8,027 nucleotides of DNA from Betaproteobacteria bacterium (GCA_015655165.1 JAATFN010000068.1:1-8027), one strand, 5' to 3'. Shown: positions 1 through 7,600, counted from the stretch's first letter. Numbers and translations: made by a program. The notes: generated from the letters alone by a model not told the origin.

Positions 1-564
1 GCGATGGAGCGCATCGATGTTGCCATCCGCCTCGGGCCCATGACGTCCACGGACCTGATTGCCCGCAAGCTGGCGCCACATTGCCGCGTGATTTGTGCGA
101 GTCCCGACTATCTGGGACAGCATGGCACTCCCGCTAAGCCGGCCGATCTGGCGCAGCACAACTGCCTGCAGTTCGACTACCTCAATGGGAGTACTACCTG
201 GACTCTCACGCGCGAAGGCAAAAACGAGAAAGTGACGGTGTCGGGCAATCTTAAGGCCAATGGCTCGGAATTGTTGCGCGAGGTTGCTATTGGCGGTGGC
301 GGTCTGCTGTTGATGCCAACTTGGTTGGTCGGCGCGGATCTGGCCGCAGGCAGATTGACGCGGGTGCTGGAGGACTGGGTTCCAACTCCCAGTGCCAGCG
401 AGGGTGCCATCTGGGCAGTCTATCTACCCAACCGGCGCGGGTCAAAAAAGCTAGCCTGCTTCCTGGATTTTATGGAAAAGCACTTCGGCAATCCGCCTTA
501 CTGGGATTGTTACGGCCAGAAGCCCTCATTAAGCAGCTGCAAACAGAACTCGAAGCCAGGATGA
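1..564 (+). CDS. LysR-family transcriptional regulator, 5'-truncated by window edge (effector-binding domain)
   Basis: The frame is open from base 1 to the TGA at 562-564, giving 187 residues. LysR regulators are usually about 300 residues, so the N-terminal helix-turn-helix and linker, roughly 115 residues, lie outside the window; the ATG at 4 is internal. What is visible is the periplasmic-binding-protein-like co-inducer domain: DVAIRLG near the start, a CASPDYL strand-helix, a PADLAQHNCLQF segment, an AIGGGGLLLMP loop and a C-terminal VYLPNRRGSKKLACFLDF segment. These are typical of the large CrgA-like group of LysR regulators. The protein should bind DNA as a tetramer and respond to a small molecule. 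Unusually for LysR proteins, which often diverge from their targets, it is co-directional with the monooxygenase gene that starts 98 bp downstream, so it may be read through into the same transcript. Family assignment is secure; the effector is unknown. Confidence 0.93.
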   Translation, partial: AMERIDVAIRLGPMTSTDLIARKLAPHCRVICASPDYLGQHGTPAKPADLAQHNCLQFDYLNGSTTWTLTREGKNEKVTVSGNLKANGSELLREVAIGGGGLLLMPTWLVGADLAAGRLTRVLEDWVPTPSASEGAIWAVYLPNRRGSKKLACFLDFMEKHFGNPPYWDCYGQKPSLSSCKQNSKPG

Positions 565-568
565 TCTG

Positions 569-589
569 CCTTTGCGCATAGCGCAAAGG
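569..589. promoter_or_regulatory. Perfect dyad with LysR-box form (T-N11-A), candidate operator
   Basis: CCTTTGCGC (569-577) and GCGCAAAGG (581-589) form a perfect 9-bp inverted repeat around ATA. The inner 13 bases, TGCGCATAGCGCA, fit the T-N11-A dyad bound by LysR-type regulators. It starts 4 bp after the regulator's stop codon and is centred 84 bp upstream of the monooxygenase ATG. If transcription starts near 645 the centre lies at about -66, the usual LysR recognition-site position. No T-run follows it, so a rho-independent terminator for the regulator gene is less likely, although an mRNA hairpin cannot be excluded. Confidence 0.5.
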
Positions 590-609
590 AGAAGACAAAA
601 AATTGCTCC

Positions 610-638
610 TTATCATCGTCGACGACGTGGAGCATAGT
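610..638 (+). promoter_or_regulatory. Candidate weak promoter for the monooxygenase-hydrolase genes
   Basis: TTATCA (610-615, 4 of 6 against TTGACA) and CATAGT (633-638, 4 of 6 against TATAAT) are separated by exactly 17 bp, predicting a start near 645 and a leader of about 18 nt. Weak hexamers are expected at an activator-dependent promoter. An alternative -10, TATCAT at 611-616 (5 of 6), has no matching -35. The match is inferred by eye and is tentative. Confidence 0.3.
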
Positions 639-662
639 GGCAACACCTAAACGGAGTTGCCC

Positions 663-1844
663 ATGAACACCTCGCCCCCCCCTCTTTCTCACAGTCCCCG
701 AGCGCTGGTTATCGGTGGCTCGCTCGGCGGTCTCTTTGCCGCCAACCTTCTACGCAATATCGGCTGGAACGTTGATGTCTTTGAGCGCTCTGCCCACGAT
801 CTGGACAGCCGCGGCGGCGGCATCGTTCTACAGCCAGACGTGGTTGAAGTATTCCGGCGAAGCGGTGTCGACCTTGCATCCATGAACCTGGGGGTACAGT
901 CGGAGTACCGCACTGTATTTCGGCCAGACAACTCGATACAGTCCAAACACTATGCGCCGCAGATTCAGACCTCCTGGTCATTGATCTATACCATGCTACG
1001 TACGACCTTCGGTGATGCGCACTATCATCAGGGCAGGACGCTGCAACGGGTCGACCAGGACCGGGATGCTGGAATCGTCACAGCCCGCTTCAGCGACGGC
1101 TCCGAGGAAATCGCTGACCTGCTGATCGGCGCCGACGGCGGCAACTCGGCCGTACGTCAGCAATTCTGGCCCGAGATACAGCCCCGCTATGCCGGTTATC
1201 TGGCCTGGCGCGGGCTGGTTCCGGAAAACGAAATGACTCTGTCTGCACGGCAAGGCTTGCATGGCGATTTCGGCTTTGCCAACAATACCGGCTCGCATAT
1301 CCTTGGTTACCTCGTCCCCGGCGAGACCAACGACGTGCGCGTAGGCCACCGCCTGTACAACTGGGTGTGGTATCGCATCGTCGACACTGCGTTGCTCGGC
1401 GAGATCATGACCGACCAGCAAGGACGCCAGCGCGGCTATTCAATGCCGGAGGGCCAACTGGCAGACAGATGGAAAGCGCACCTTCTACGCGACGCCGAGG
1501 CGCTACTACCGCTGCCTTTCCGCAGCATTGTCGAGGCAACCAAAGCGCCCTTCGCCCAAGCCATACGCGACCTGGCGTCGGACCACATGGTAGACGGCCG
1601 CGTGCTCATTCTGGGCGATGCAGCGGCCATTCCACGTCCGCATACCGCCGCAAGTACCTCAAAGGCGGCTGCCAATGCGCTGGCGCTTGCCGATGCCCTG
1701 CAGGCAACGCCAGACGACGTGGAAGGAGCACTGAGGCGCTGGGAGCCGGCGCAAGTCCATTACGGCAAATATCTGGAAATCCAGGGACGCCAGAGCGGGG
1801 ACTACTTGCTCTTCAAGCGTCCACCCGCCACCCGGGCCGACTAG
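663..1844 (+). CDS. FAD-dependent aromatic monooxygenase, 2,6-dihydroxypyridine 3-hydroxylase-like
   Basis: This 393-residue class A flavoprotein monooxygenase should use NAD(P)H and O2 to hydroxylate an aromatic or heteroaromatic ring in the cytoplasm. An N-terminal Rossmann fold carries VIGGSLGGL (residues 17-24), where Ser replaces the middle Gly of GxGxxG, and an acidic ribose-binding residue, E41 in VFERS. The DG motif is [10 protein letters not shown] (157-166). The FAD-ribityl GD motif is [13 protein letters not shown] (315-327), followed by a [12 protein letters not shown] helix. The GGS variant, AWRGLVPE (181-188) and the RPH after the GD motif resemble 2,6-dihydroxypyridine hydroxylase more than PHBH or salicylate hydroxylase. 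Length suits the family. ATG at 663 was chosen because ACGGAG (651-656) sits 6 nt upstream; an in-frame TTG at 657 abuts that site. The hydrolase gene follows 68 bp later, so the two are probably co-expressed. Fold and chemistry are confident; the substrate is not determined. Confidence 0.9.
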   Translation: MNTSPPPLSHSPRALVIGGSLGGLFAANLLRNIGWNVDVFERSAHDLDSRGGGIVLQPDVVEVFRRSGVDLASMNLGVQSEYRTVFRPDNSIQSKHYAPQIQTSWSLIYTMLRTTFGDAHYHQGRTLQRVDQDRDAGIVTARFSDGSEEIADLLIGADGGNSAVRQQFWPEIQPRYAGYLAWRGLVPENEMTLSARQGLHGDFGFANNTGSHILGYLVPGETNDVRVGHRLYNWVWYRIVDTALLGEIMTDQQGRQRGYSMPEGQLADRWKAHLLRDAEALLPLPFRSIVEATKAPFAQAIRDLASDHMVDGRVLILGDAAAIPRPHTAASTSKAAANALALADALQATPDDVEGALRRWEPAQVHYGKYLEIQGRQSGDYLLFKRPPATRAD

Positions 1845-1853
1845 GCAACCGGC

Positions 1854-1910
1854 ATGAGCGACACCACACATCAACGTTCCATTTTACTATTTTTCAACCT
1901 GGGAGAATGA
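1854..1910 (+). CDS. Possible 18-codon ORF between monooxygenase and hydrolase genes
   Basis: ATG at 1854 opens a frame, [18 protein letters not shown], that stops with TGA at 1908-1910, 2 nt before the hydrolase ATG at 1913. It contains that gene's GGGAG ribosome-binding site. It starts 9 nt after the monooxygenase stop. It has no convincing ribosome-binding site of its own (only GGCAACCGG nearby) and no recognisable homology. If translated, it would couple monooxygenase termination to hydrolase initiation. A chance ORF of this length is common, so this is speculative. Confidence 0.15.
   Translation: MSDTTHQRSILLFFNLGE
1901..1905 (+). promoter_or_regulatory. Ribosome-binding site that fixes the hydrolase start
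   Basis: GGGAG lies 7 nt upstream of the ATG at 1913 and only 1 nt upstream of the in-frame ATG at 1907. This favours 1913. It also argues against the longer frame open upstream, which runs inside the monooxygenase gene. Confidence 0.75.
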
Positions 1911-1912
1911 CC

Positions 1913-2740
1913 ATGAGATTTATAACCACACAAGACGGCACCCGCATCTTCTACAAGGACTGGGGCAACAAAGATGCTCAGCCGTTCGTGTTCTCGCACG
2001 GCTGGCCGCTGAGTGCCGATGCCTGGGACGGGCAGATGCTATTCCTGATACAGCAAGGCTATCGCGTGATCGCCCACGACCGGCGCGGCCACGGACGTTC
2101 GGATCAACCGGCACTCGGCAACGACATGGACACATGGGCCGACGATCTGTCCGCGGTCATCGAATCGCTTGATCTTAAGGAGGCCATTATGGTCGGGCAC
2201 TCGACCGGCGGCGGTGAAGTGGCTCGTTACGTGGGCCGACACGGCACCAGACGCGTGGCCAAGGTGGTACTCTTGGGTGCGGTACCGCCGATCATGGTCT
2301 CCACCGAACAGTGGCCCGACGGCCTGGACATCGCGGTATTCGATGATATCCGTAAGCAGGTGTTCGACAACCGCTCCAATTTCTACCTGAACTTAGCCAT
2401 CCCGTTCTTCGGGTTCAACCGCGAAGGTGTGCAGATCAATCAAGGACTGCTTAAGGACTTCTGGCAGCAGGGCATGAGTGGCGGCATTCTCGCCCAGTAC
2501 GCCAGCGTGCACGAGTTCTCCGAGGTCGACTACACCGAGGATCTGAAGAAGATCAACGTGCCGACGTTGGTGATCCACGGCGACGATGATCAGATCGTGC
2601 CGATCGGCCATGCCGGGGAGTTGACATCCAAGGTCGTGCCTGACGCTATATTGAAAATCTACGCTGGCGCACCGCATGGCTTGGCGGCAACGCACCAAGA
2701 TCAGCTAAATGCCGATCTGCTTGCGTTCGCCAAAGCCTAA
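1913..2740 (+). CDS. Alpha/beta hydrolase, non-heme chloroperoxidase / arylesterase (perhydrolase) family
   Basis: This 275-residue cytoplasmic alpha/beta hydrolase matches the usual length of the cofactor-free bacterial haloperoxidase/arylesterase family. The oxyanion-hole segment is [11 protein letters not shown] (28-38). The nucleophile elbow is GHSTGGG, with Ser97; the acid is Asp226 in HGDDDQIVP; the base is His255 in GAPHGLA. The spacing (97/226/255) parallels Pseudomonas fluorescens esterase (94/222/251). Pro32 follows the oxyanion Trp, at the position where a Leu-to-Pro change is known to raise perhydrolysis in that esterase, so peracid formation is plausible beside ester or lactone hydrolysis. 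Halogenation in this family is an indirect peracid effect, not a metal-catalysed reaction. The gene lies 68 bp after the monooxygenase gene on the same strand and probably processes a related compound. Family is certain; natural substrate unknown. Confidence 0.93.
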   Translation: MRFITTQDGTRIFYKDWGNKDAQPFVFSHGWPLSADAWDGQMLFLIQQGYRVIAHDRRGHGRSDQPALGNDMDTWADDLSAVIESLDLKEAIMVGHSTGGGEVARYVGRHGTRRVAKVVLLGAVPPIMVSTEQWPDGLDIAVFDDIRKQVFDNRSNFYLNLAIPFFGFNREGVQINQGLLKDFWQQGMSGGILAQYASVHEFSEVDYTEDLKKINVPTLVIHGDDDQIVPIGHAGELTSKVVPDAILKIYAGAPHGLAATHQDQLNADLLAFAKA

Positions 2741-2745
2741 AAGAT

Positions 2746-2789
2746 GGGTCGCTGTGCGCTTCTGTTCAGAGCAGAATACGCAGTGACCC
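2746..2789. other. Imperfect nested hairpin after the hydrolase gene
   Basis: GGGTCGCTG (2746-2754) pairs with CAGTGACCC (2781-2789) over 9 bp with one G-U. Inside, TTCTG (2760-2764) pairs with CAGAA (2772-2776). A further 5-bp hairpin, CCGAG-AAC-CTCGG, follows at 2788-2800. The first arm starts 5 bp after the hydrolase stop. No T-run follows on the + strand. Read leftward, the outer stem is followed after 3 nt by TTTT (complement of 2739-2742). It may be a transcript-end or mRNA-stabilising structure, or the end of a degraded element. Confidence 0.35.
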
Positions 2790-2861
2790 GAGAACCTCGG
2801 CAAAGGGGAAAATCTGCGGGAAAGGCTGTTTTTTCAGATCCGGCCTAACGTCAAATTTCAT
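2766..2861 (-). pseudogene. Possible leftward gene remnant (31 codons from an internal ATG)
   Basis: On the - strand the frame is open from 2918, just inside a TAG, down to a TGA at 2768-2766. From the ATG at 2861-2859 it encodes 31 residues beginning MKFDVRPDLKKQPFPQ and ending VLGSLRILL. GGGGG lies only 1 nt before that ATG, too close for a normal ribosome-binding site. The composition looks protein-like, and the stop lies inside the hairpin described at 2746-2789. I cannot name a family. It could be the tail of a decayed transposase or other gene, or chance. Confidence 0.15.
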
Positions 2862-3076
2862 GCCCCCTTTGCCACGATTTTCCTGGACTTGCTGCGGCCT
2901 CTCTCGTATGTAGCACACCTAGCCCATAAGAGCGACGATCCATAGATGACCTGCGAAGCCTAACCTATTGTTTTGGGTGATCCTTTCCCTATGCGCTATT
3001 GGTGAAAAGGCCACGACGCCGACCATTTTTTATGTCCCGCCAATAATGTAGACCACGATGAACGACTTGGGTTATC

Positions 3077-3781
3077 ATGAATACCATGAATGCTGACCCG
3101 TTAGAACTCCAAAAATTTAGTGATCTTGCCCATCGCTGGTGGGATCCCGATTCCGAATTCAAGCCGCTGCACGAAATTAATCCGTTACGGCTCGAATGGA
3201 TTAATGCAAAAGCCGCTATTGCTGGTAAAACGATTCTCGATGTCGGTTGCGGTGGCGGCATTCTCGCCGAATCGATGGCTAAAAAAGGTGCCAAAGTCAC
3301 AGGCATCGATTTGTCCGATAAGGCATTGCAAGTTGCCAGGCTCCATAGTCTGGAATCGGGCACGAAACTCGACTACGAAAAAGTGGCAGTAGAAGAACTG
3401 GCGTCTCGCGTACCGGGCACATTCGATATCGTCACATGTATGGAAATGCTCGAGCATGTCCCCTCTCCTGCATCGATTGTCCAAGCATGCGCGACACTGG
3501 TCAAACCCGGTGGTCATGTGTTTTTCTCGACATTGAACCGCAACCCGAAAGCCTATCTGTTTGCGATTTTAGGTGCTGAATACCTGTTGCGCCTGCTGCC
3601 CAAAGGCACGCATGATTATGCGAAATTCATCACGCCAGCTGAACTGTCGCGTTTCATCCGTGAAGCCGAACTGGATATTGACGGCTTGAAAGGTATGTCA
3701 TACAACCCGTTAACGCAGATCTACTCGTTAAATACAGACACCAGCGTCAATTATCTGGTCGCCTGCACTAAACCCGCCTGA
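3077..3781 (+). CDS. ubiG: Ubiquinone biosynthesis O-methyltransferase UbiG
   Basis: UbiG carries out both O-methylations of ubiquinone synthesis: the polyprenyl-catechol intermediate and the final demethylubiquinol, using S-adenosylmethionine. It has 234 residues against about 240 in E. coli. The N-terminal signature [11 protein letters not shown] (14-24) followed by [15 protein letters not shown] (28-42) is diagnostic. SAM motif I is ILDVGCGGG (53-61), the acidic residue ending strand 2 is D78 in GIDLS, and EMLEHVP (123-129) follows strand 4. The stretch [20 protein letters not shown] (162-181) corresponds to the region reported to mediate membrane association in E. coli UbiG. An in-frame stop at 3059-3061 limits the start to ATG 3077 or ATG 3086; neither has a clear Shine-Dalgarno site, and 3077 is chosen for length. 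gph follows after 23 bp, so the two are likely co-transcribed. Confidence 0.96.
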   Translation: MNTMNADPLELQKFSDLAHRWWDPDSEFKPLHEINPLRLEWINAKAAIAGKTILDVGCGGGILAESMAKKGAKVTGIDLSDKALQVARLHSLESGTKLDYEKVAVEELASRVPGTFDIVTCMEMLEHVPSPASIVQACATLVKPGGHVFFSTLNRNPKAYLFAILGAEYLLRLLPKGTHDYAKFITPAELSRFIREAELDIDGLKGMSYNPLTQIYSLNTDTSVNYLVACTKPA

Positions 3782-3804
3782 TCCTTTATTTTTCGTACCA
3801 ACAC

Positions 3805-4482
3805 ATGCGCATGGCACAACTTAACACGCCGCTTGCTGTTTTATTCGATCTGGATGGCACATTGGTCGATACAGCGCCAGATCTGGCTGCTGCCGTCAAC
3901 CGGATACGTATCGAGCAGGGCTTAGTACCCGCACCTTATGAACAACTACGTCCGGTAGCGTCAGCTGGCGCACGCGGCTTAATCGGTGCGGCATTTGGTC
4001 TACAACCAGGTGACGCCAATTACGACACACTACGTACAGCGTTCTTGCACAACTATGCCTCATCGATCGCCGTAAAAAGTCGGCTGTTCGATGGCGTCGA
4101 CACAATGTTAAACGCGTTGGTGTCACGTGGTATTGTCTGGGGCATAGTCACCAACAAGGCCGCAAAACTCACTGACGCCCTGATACCATTAATCGGACTC
4201 GGGCACGCGGCATGCATCATCTCCGGCGACACCACCCCACATGCCAAACCGATTCCCGAACCGTTGTTTGAAGCGGCACGCCGTCTATCCCTCTCACCCG
4301 AACGTTGCTGGTATGTCGGAGATGATTTGCGCGATATACAAGCAGGACATGCTGCAGGTATGCAAACGATTGCTGCTGGCTGGGGATATTGTGGCAATAC
4401 CGAACCTGTGAGCTGGCATGCCGATGCATTGTTGGATACACCTTTGCAGTTGCTCGACCTACTCGAGCAAAGCAGTCTCTAA
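3805..4482 (+). CDS. gph: Phosphoglycolate phosphatase (HAD superfamily)
   Basis: This 225-residue cytoplasmic HAD hydrolase should dephosphorylate 2-phosphoglycolate, which arises from DNA 3'-end repair and from oxygenase side reactions. Motif I is FDLDGTLVDT (14-23), with nucleophile D15 and acid/base D17. Motif II is T116 in IVTNK; motif III is K148 in HAKPIPEP; motif IV is GDDLRD (172-177), with D173 and D174 for Mg2+. The helical cap lies between motifs I and II (about 24-95), as in Gph and related beta-phosphoglucomutase-type HADs. ubiG followed by gph is a common betaproteobacterial arrangement, which supports Gph over another HAD phosphatase. ATG 3805 and ATG 3811 are both possible and no clear ribosome-binding site separates them. 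A GC-rich hairpin follows 8 bp after the stop. Family is certain; exact substrate is inferred from similarity and context. Confidence 0.9.
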   Translation: MRMAQLNTPLAVLFDLDGTLVDTAPDLAAAVNRIRIEQGLVPAPYEQLRPVASAGARGLIGAAFGLQPGDANYDTLRTAFLHNYASSIAVKSRLFDGVDTMLNALVSRGIVWGIVTNKAAKLTDALIPLIGLGHAACIISGDTTPHAKPIPEPLFEAARRLSLSPERCWYVGDDLRDIQAGHAAGMQTIAAGWGYCGNTEPVSWHADALLDTPLQLLDLLEQSSL

Positions 4483-4490
4483 TTGTCCCC

Positions 4491-4520
4491 TACCGCCGGC
4501 TGCGGCGGTACTTTCCTTAC
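4491..4520 (+). terminator. Probable transcription terminator after gph
   Basis: TACCGCCG (4491-4498) and CGGCGGTA (4503-4510) form a perfect 8-bp GC-rich stem with a GCTG loop. The pyrimidine-rich CTTTCCTT follows instead of a clean T-run. It begins 8 bp after the gph stop and 98 bp before the next gene, the expected place for the end of the ubiG-gph transcript. The imperfect T-tract lowers confidence. Confidence 0.6.
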
Positions 4521-4561
4521 AATTTTTATCATTGTCGTCAAATACCTGCGCGAAGTCGTTC

Positions 4562-4567
4562 TATACT
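4562..4567 (+). promoter_or_regulatory. Candidate -10 element for the DUF748 gene
   Basis: TATACT (5 of 6 against TATAAT) lies 41 bp upstream of the DUF748 ATG and just after the gph terminator-like hairpin, where a new promoter is expected. No good -35 is found: TTGTCG at 4532-4537 would leave a 24-bp spacer, and GTCAAA at 4537-4542 leaves 19 bp. The strength and sigma factor are uncertain. Confidence 0.35.
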
Positions 4568-4608
4568 GTCGGGCATAGGCAACCCCAAAGACGTCGTCAG
4601 GAATTACT

Positions 4609-7600
4609 ATGGTATTAAACCCCCGCATCCGTACATCATTACGTTATCTTCTCATCGCGCTACTAGTTTGGGTCTTACTTGCCCTGATCAGTTATCTGGC
4701 GCTTCCTTCCTATATCAAGACACTCGCCATAGAACAGGTACAAACCCAACTCGGGCGCAAACTTGATATCGGTAAAGTTGACTTCAATCTGTTTGCCCTG
4801 ACACTGTATGCCGATGATGTCGTCTTGTATGACCCTGACAACACCACACCGTTACTCTCTGTCAAAGCAGTCACAGCTAGCGCATCAATCGGCTCACTGT
4901 TGCGTTTGGCCCCTGTGCTTGACGAAGTCAAACTGGTCGGCCCCAAAGCACATATTGTGCGTTTATCTGCCCAAGACATCGGTGTCTATAATTTCTCCGA
5001 CATCATCGATAAAATCAATGCCAAACCACCAAGTGAGACAAAAACCGAATTTGCTGTCGCCAACATCCAGTTAGAACAAGGTGACATCCAGTTTGACGAC
5101 AAAGTGACCGGCAAGTCGGTACATGTTGATTCCTTGAACATCGGTATTCCGTATATTTCCAACTTCACCAGCAAAATCAACGCTTTTGTTCAACCCAAGC
5201 TTTCAGCCAATATCGATGGCACGCCTTTCGCACTGGCTGGACGAAGCAAACCGTTTTCCGATACACAAGAAACGACATTGGCCATTGATATCAACCATTT
5301 GGATCTCACTGAATACTTGCCATTTGTCCCAGCCTCACTCCCCGTCCTACTCCAAAGTGCCAAACTGACTACGGCATTGGATTTGGGCTTTAGTGTCATT
5401 GATGACCGCTCAAGAATCACGCTCTCTGGTGATATCACCTTGGATGATGCTGCCATTGCCGATAAAGCAAAAAATCCACTATTCAAAGCACAGCGCATCA
5501 GTGCCAAACTCAACAACTTTGATGTCCTTGATGCTAACGGTACAATTGAACAAGCAACCATCACCTCGCCACAAGTCTGGGCGGCATTGGATAAACAAGG
5601 TAATGTGAATTGGTTAAGTGCATTCGCATCATCAGCACAGAACAAGACTGCCCAACCTGTAGAAACACCTGCCAAAACTGCCCAAACCGCAAAAAATGGC
5701 ATTACCTTAACCCAGTTTGCAGTCACTGATGGTGTCATCCATTGGTCTGATGATGCGAATGCCAAGCCACGCCAGGAAACAACCCTCGCTGGTCTTGCCA
5801 TCAATGCGCAAGGTATCTCGACTGTTGCCGGAGCACCAGCGGCAACATTGTCAGTTGCAGCCAATGATAGCAATCAAGGCAATATCAGCTTCATTGGGAC
5901 CATCGCTCCGGACACATTGCATGTTCAGGGAAAAGCAGCAATAAAAACGTTGAGCCTTGCGGGTTACCAGAACTATGTGAATCCGTCTGTCAACGGCACG
6001 ATTTCCGGCAAACTGTCTGCCACCACTGACATCGACTACAAAGACACGCAAGCAAAGCTCGACAAAATAGGTATTGTTGTCGAAGAGTTGAAACTGACTC
6101 CCAAGCAGTCTGGCGCTGTAACTATTAAAACGGTGACAGCAGAAAACGGTACGCTGGACTTGGCAACACACCAATTGCATCTTGATGCCCTACGGGTTGA
6201 TGACTTGCACGGTGATGTCGTGCGTACCAAGAATGGCACACTGAATTTACAAACATTGTTGCCGGCATCGACTGCCGCCGCGCCTGCAGTACAAGCAAAA
6301 AAATCTGCGCAACCAGCACAACCATGGAAGGCAACTGTTGGCAGTTTTGCAGTGATTAACAGCAGCATCAACTATACTGACGATGCGATTGTCCCGAAAC
6401 AGACCTTAAAAACCCAGGCAATCAACATCAAGCTCGACAACCTTGCCAGCGACTTGAGCACAGCGACTGCCATATCCATTGCGGCACAGTTCGACAAAAA
6501 TGGCCAACTGTCGGTCAAAGGTCAAAGCGCTGCGCAATTGAAGAAAATCGATCTGGACATCCAGGCCAAAAACGTACCGCTTACCCCGTGGCAGTCTTTC
6601 TTTACCGAATCTGTCAATGTGACCTTGACACGCGGCAATGTGAATGCCTCCGGCAAAGCCACACTGGTGCCACCAATCAACAATATCCCGTTTGCACTCA
6701 CATACAAAGGTACTGCAGGGCTGAACAATGTCAGGGTACTGAGCAAGGCAAGCAACGCCGACTTCCTGCGTTTGAATAAGCTTGATATCAGTGGTATCAA
6801 TGTCGATATCGGTAAAGCACGTCCTGTCATCACACTCGGACAGATCGCCTTGTCGAATTTCTTTGCGCAAGCTGTTTTGTCTGAGCAAGGTAAACTCAAT
6901 TTACAAGATATCATGGTCGCGGATCAAGCCAGTGCCGAACCGAGCACGACACCATCAACGACTGTCGCCAAAACCACCACATCAACCGCCCCGGTCACTG
7001 AGGAAAAAAATGCTGCCACAGCGCCTCTCATCCATGTCGGTAAAATTACCCTAAACGGTGGCAATATCAATTTCACGGACAACTTCGTCAAGCCCAACTA
7101 TCGTGTCAACATGACAGGTTTACATGGCACCATCGGCAGTATCACTTCCAACAAAGTCGATCCGGCAGCGGTGGATTTGCAGGGTAAAGTCGATAACGAT
7201 GCGCCATTGACAATTTCCGGGTCAATTAACCCGCTGTTTCACCCCTTGTATCTGGACATCAAAGCCAGTTCACACGGCATTGAAATGACACGACTGAGCC
7301 CTTATTCGACCAAATATGCAGGTTATCCGATTGAAAAAGGCAAGCTGTCAATGGATGTTTCCTACAAAATCGAAGAAGAAAAACTGGTCGCTCAAAACCA
7401 GCTTCGCATTGACCAGTTGACCTTTGGTGACCATGTCGATGGACCTGAGGCCACCAAATTGCCGGTCATGCTGGCTGTGTCCCTGTTAAAAGACCGTAAT
7501 GGCACCATCAATGTGGATTTACCGGTTTCAGGCTCGCTCTCAGACCCGCAATTCTCGATTGGCGGCGTCATCATGCGTGTTTTCATCAACCTCATTGTCA

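Larger units (their letters stand above)
2741..3076. other. 336-bp intergenic region with no convincing gene
   Basis: This gap separates the GC-rich left module from ubiG. It contains the nested hairpin near 2746-2800, an ATCTG/CAGAT inverted pair (2812-2816 and 2835-2839) around a T6 run (2829-2834), two copies of GCCTAAC (2843-2849 and 2958-2964), and a leftward frame open over 2766-2918. The ubiG promoter should lie near its right end. AATAAT at 3042-3047 is a fair -10 (5 of 6), but only the weak CCGACC (3019-3024) stands 17 bp upstream, so I do not call a promoter. No tRNA or complete insertion sequence was seen. Confidence 0.6.

Noticed and set aside
657..662. TTG start codon 6 bp upstream of the monooxygenase ATG
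   Set aside because: It directly abuts the ACGGAG ribosome-binding site, whereas the ATG at 663 has suitable spacing.
996..1421. 141-codon frame on the - strand within the monooxygenase gene
   Set aside because: It is an antisense shadow typical of GC-rich coding DNA; the + strand has clear FAD motifs throughout.
1367..1912. Long in-frame extension upstream of the hydrolase gene, giving a 457-residue frame
   Set aside because: It overlaps the monooxygenase gene in another frame, is Arg/Gly/Ser/His-rich without domain character, and the family length and GGGAG site support the ATG at 1913.
2843..2964. Two GCCTAAC heptamers resembling integron attC core sites (RYYYAAC)
   Set aside because: No GTTRRRY partner and no attC-like folded arms occur in the gap, and the adjacent genes are not cassette-like; probably chance.
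4483..4608. Possible small RNA gene between gph and the DUF748 gene
   Set aside because: Only 126 bp are available, and they are accounted for by a terminator-like hairpin, a -10-like hexamer and a ribosome-binding site; too short for 6S RNA, and no other RNA signature is seen.
5190..5873. 227-codon frame on the - strand within the DUF748 gene
   Set aside because: Its Ser/Ala/Val-rich translation lacks recognisable motifs, and the + strand shows continuous AsmA-like sequence including a repeat module.
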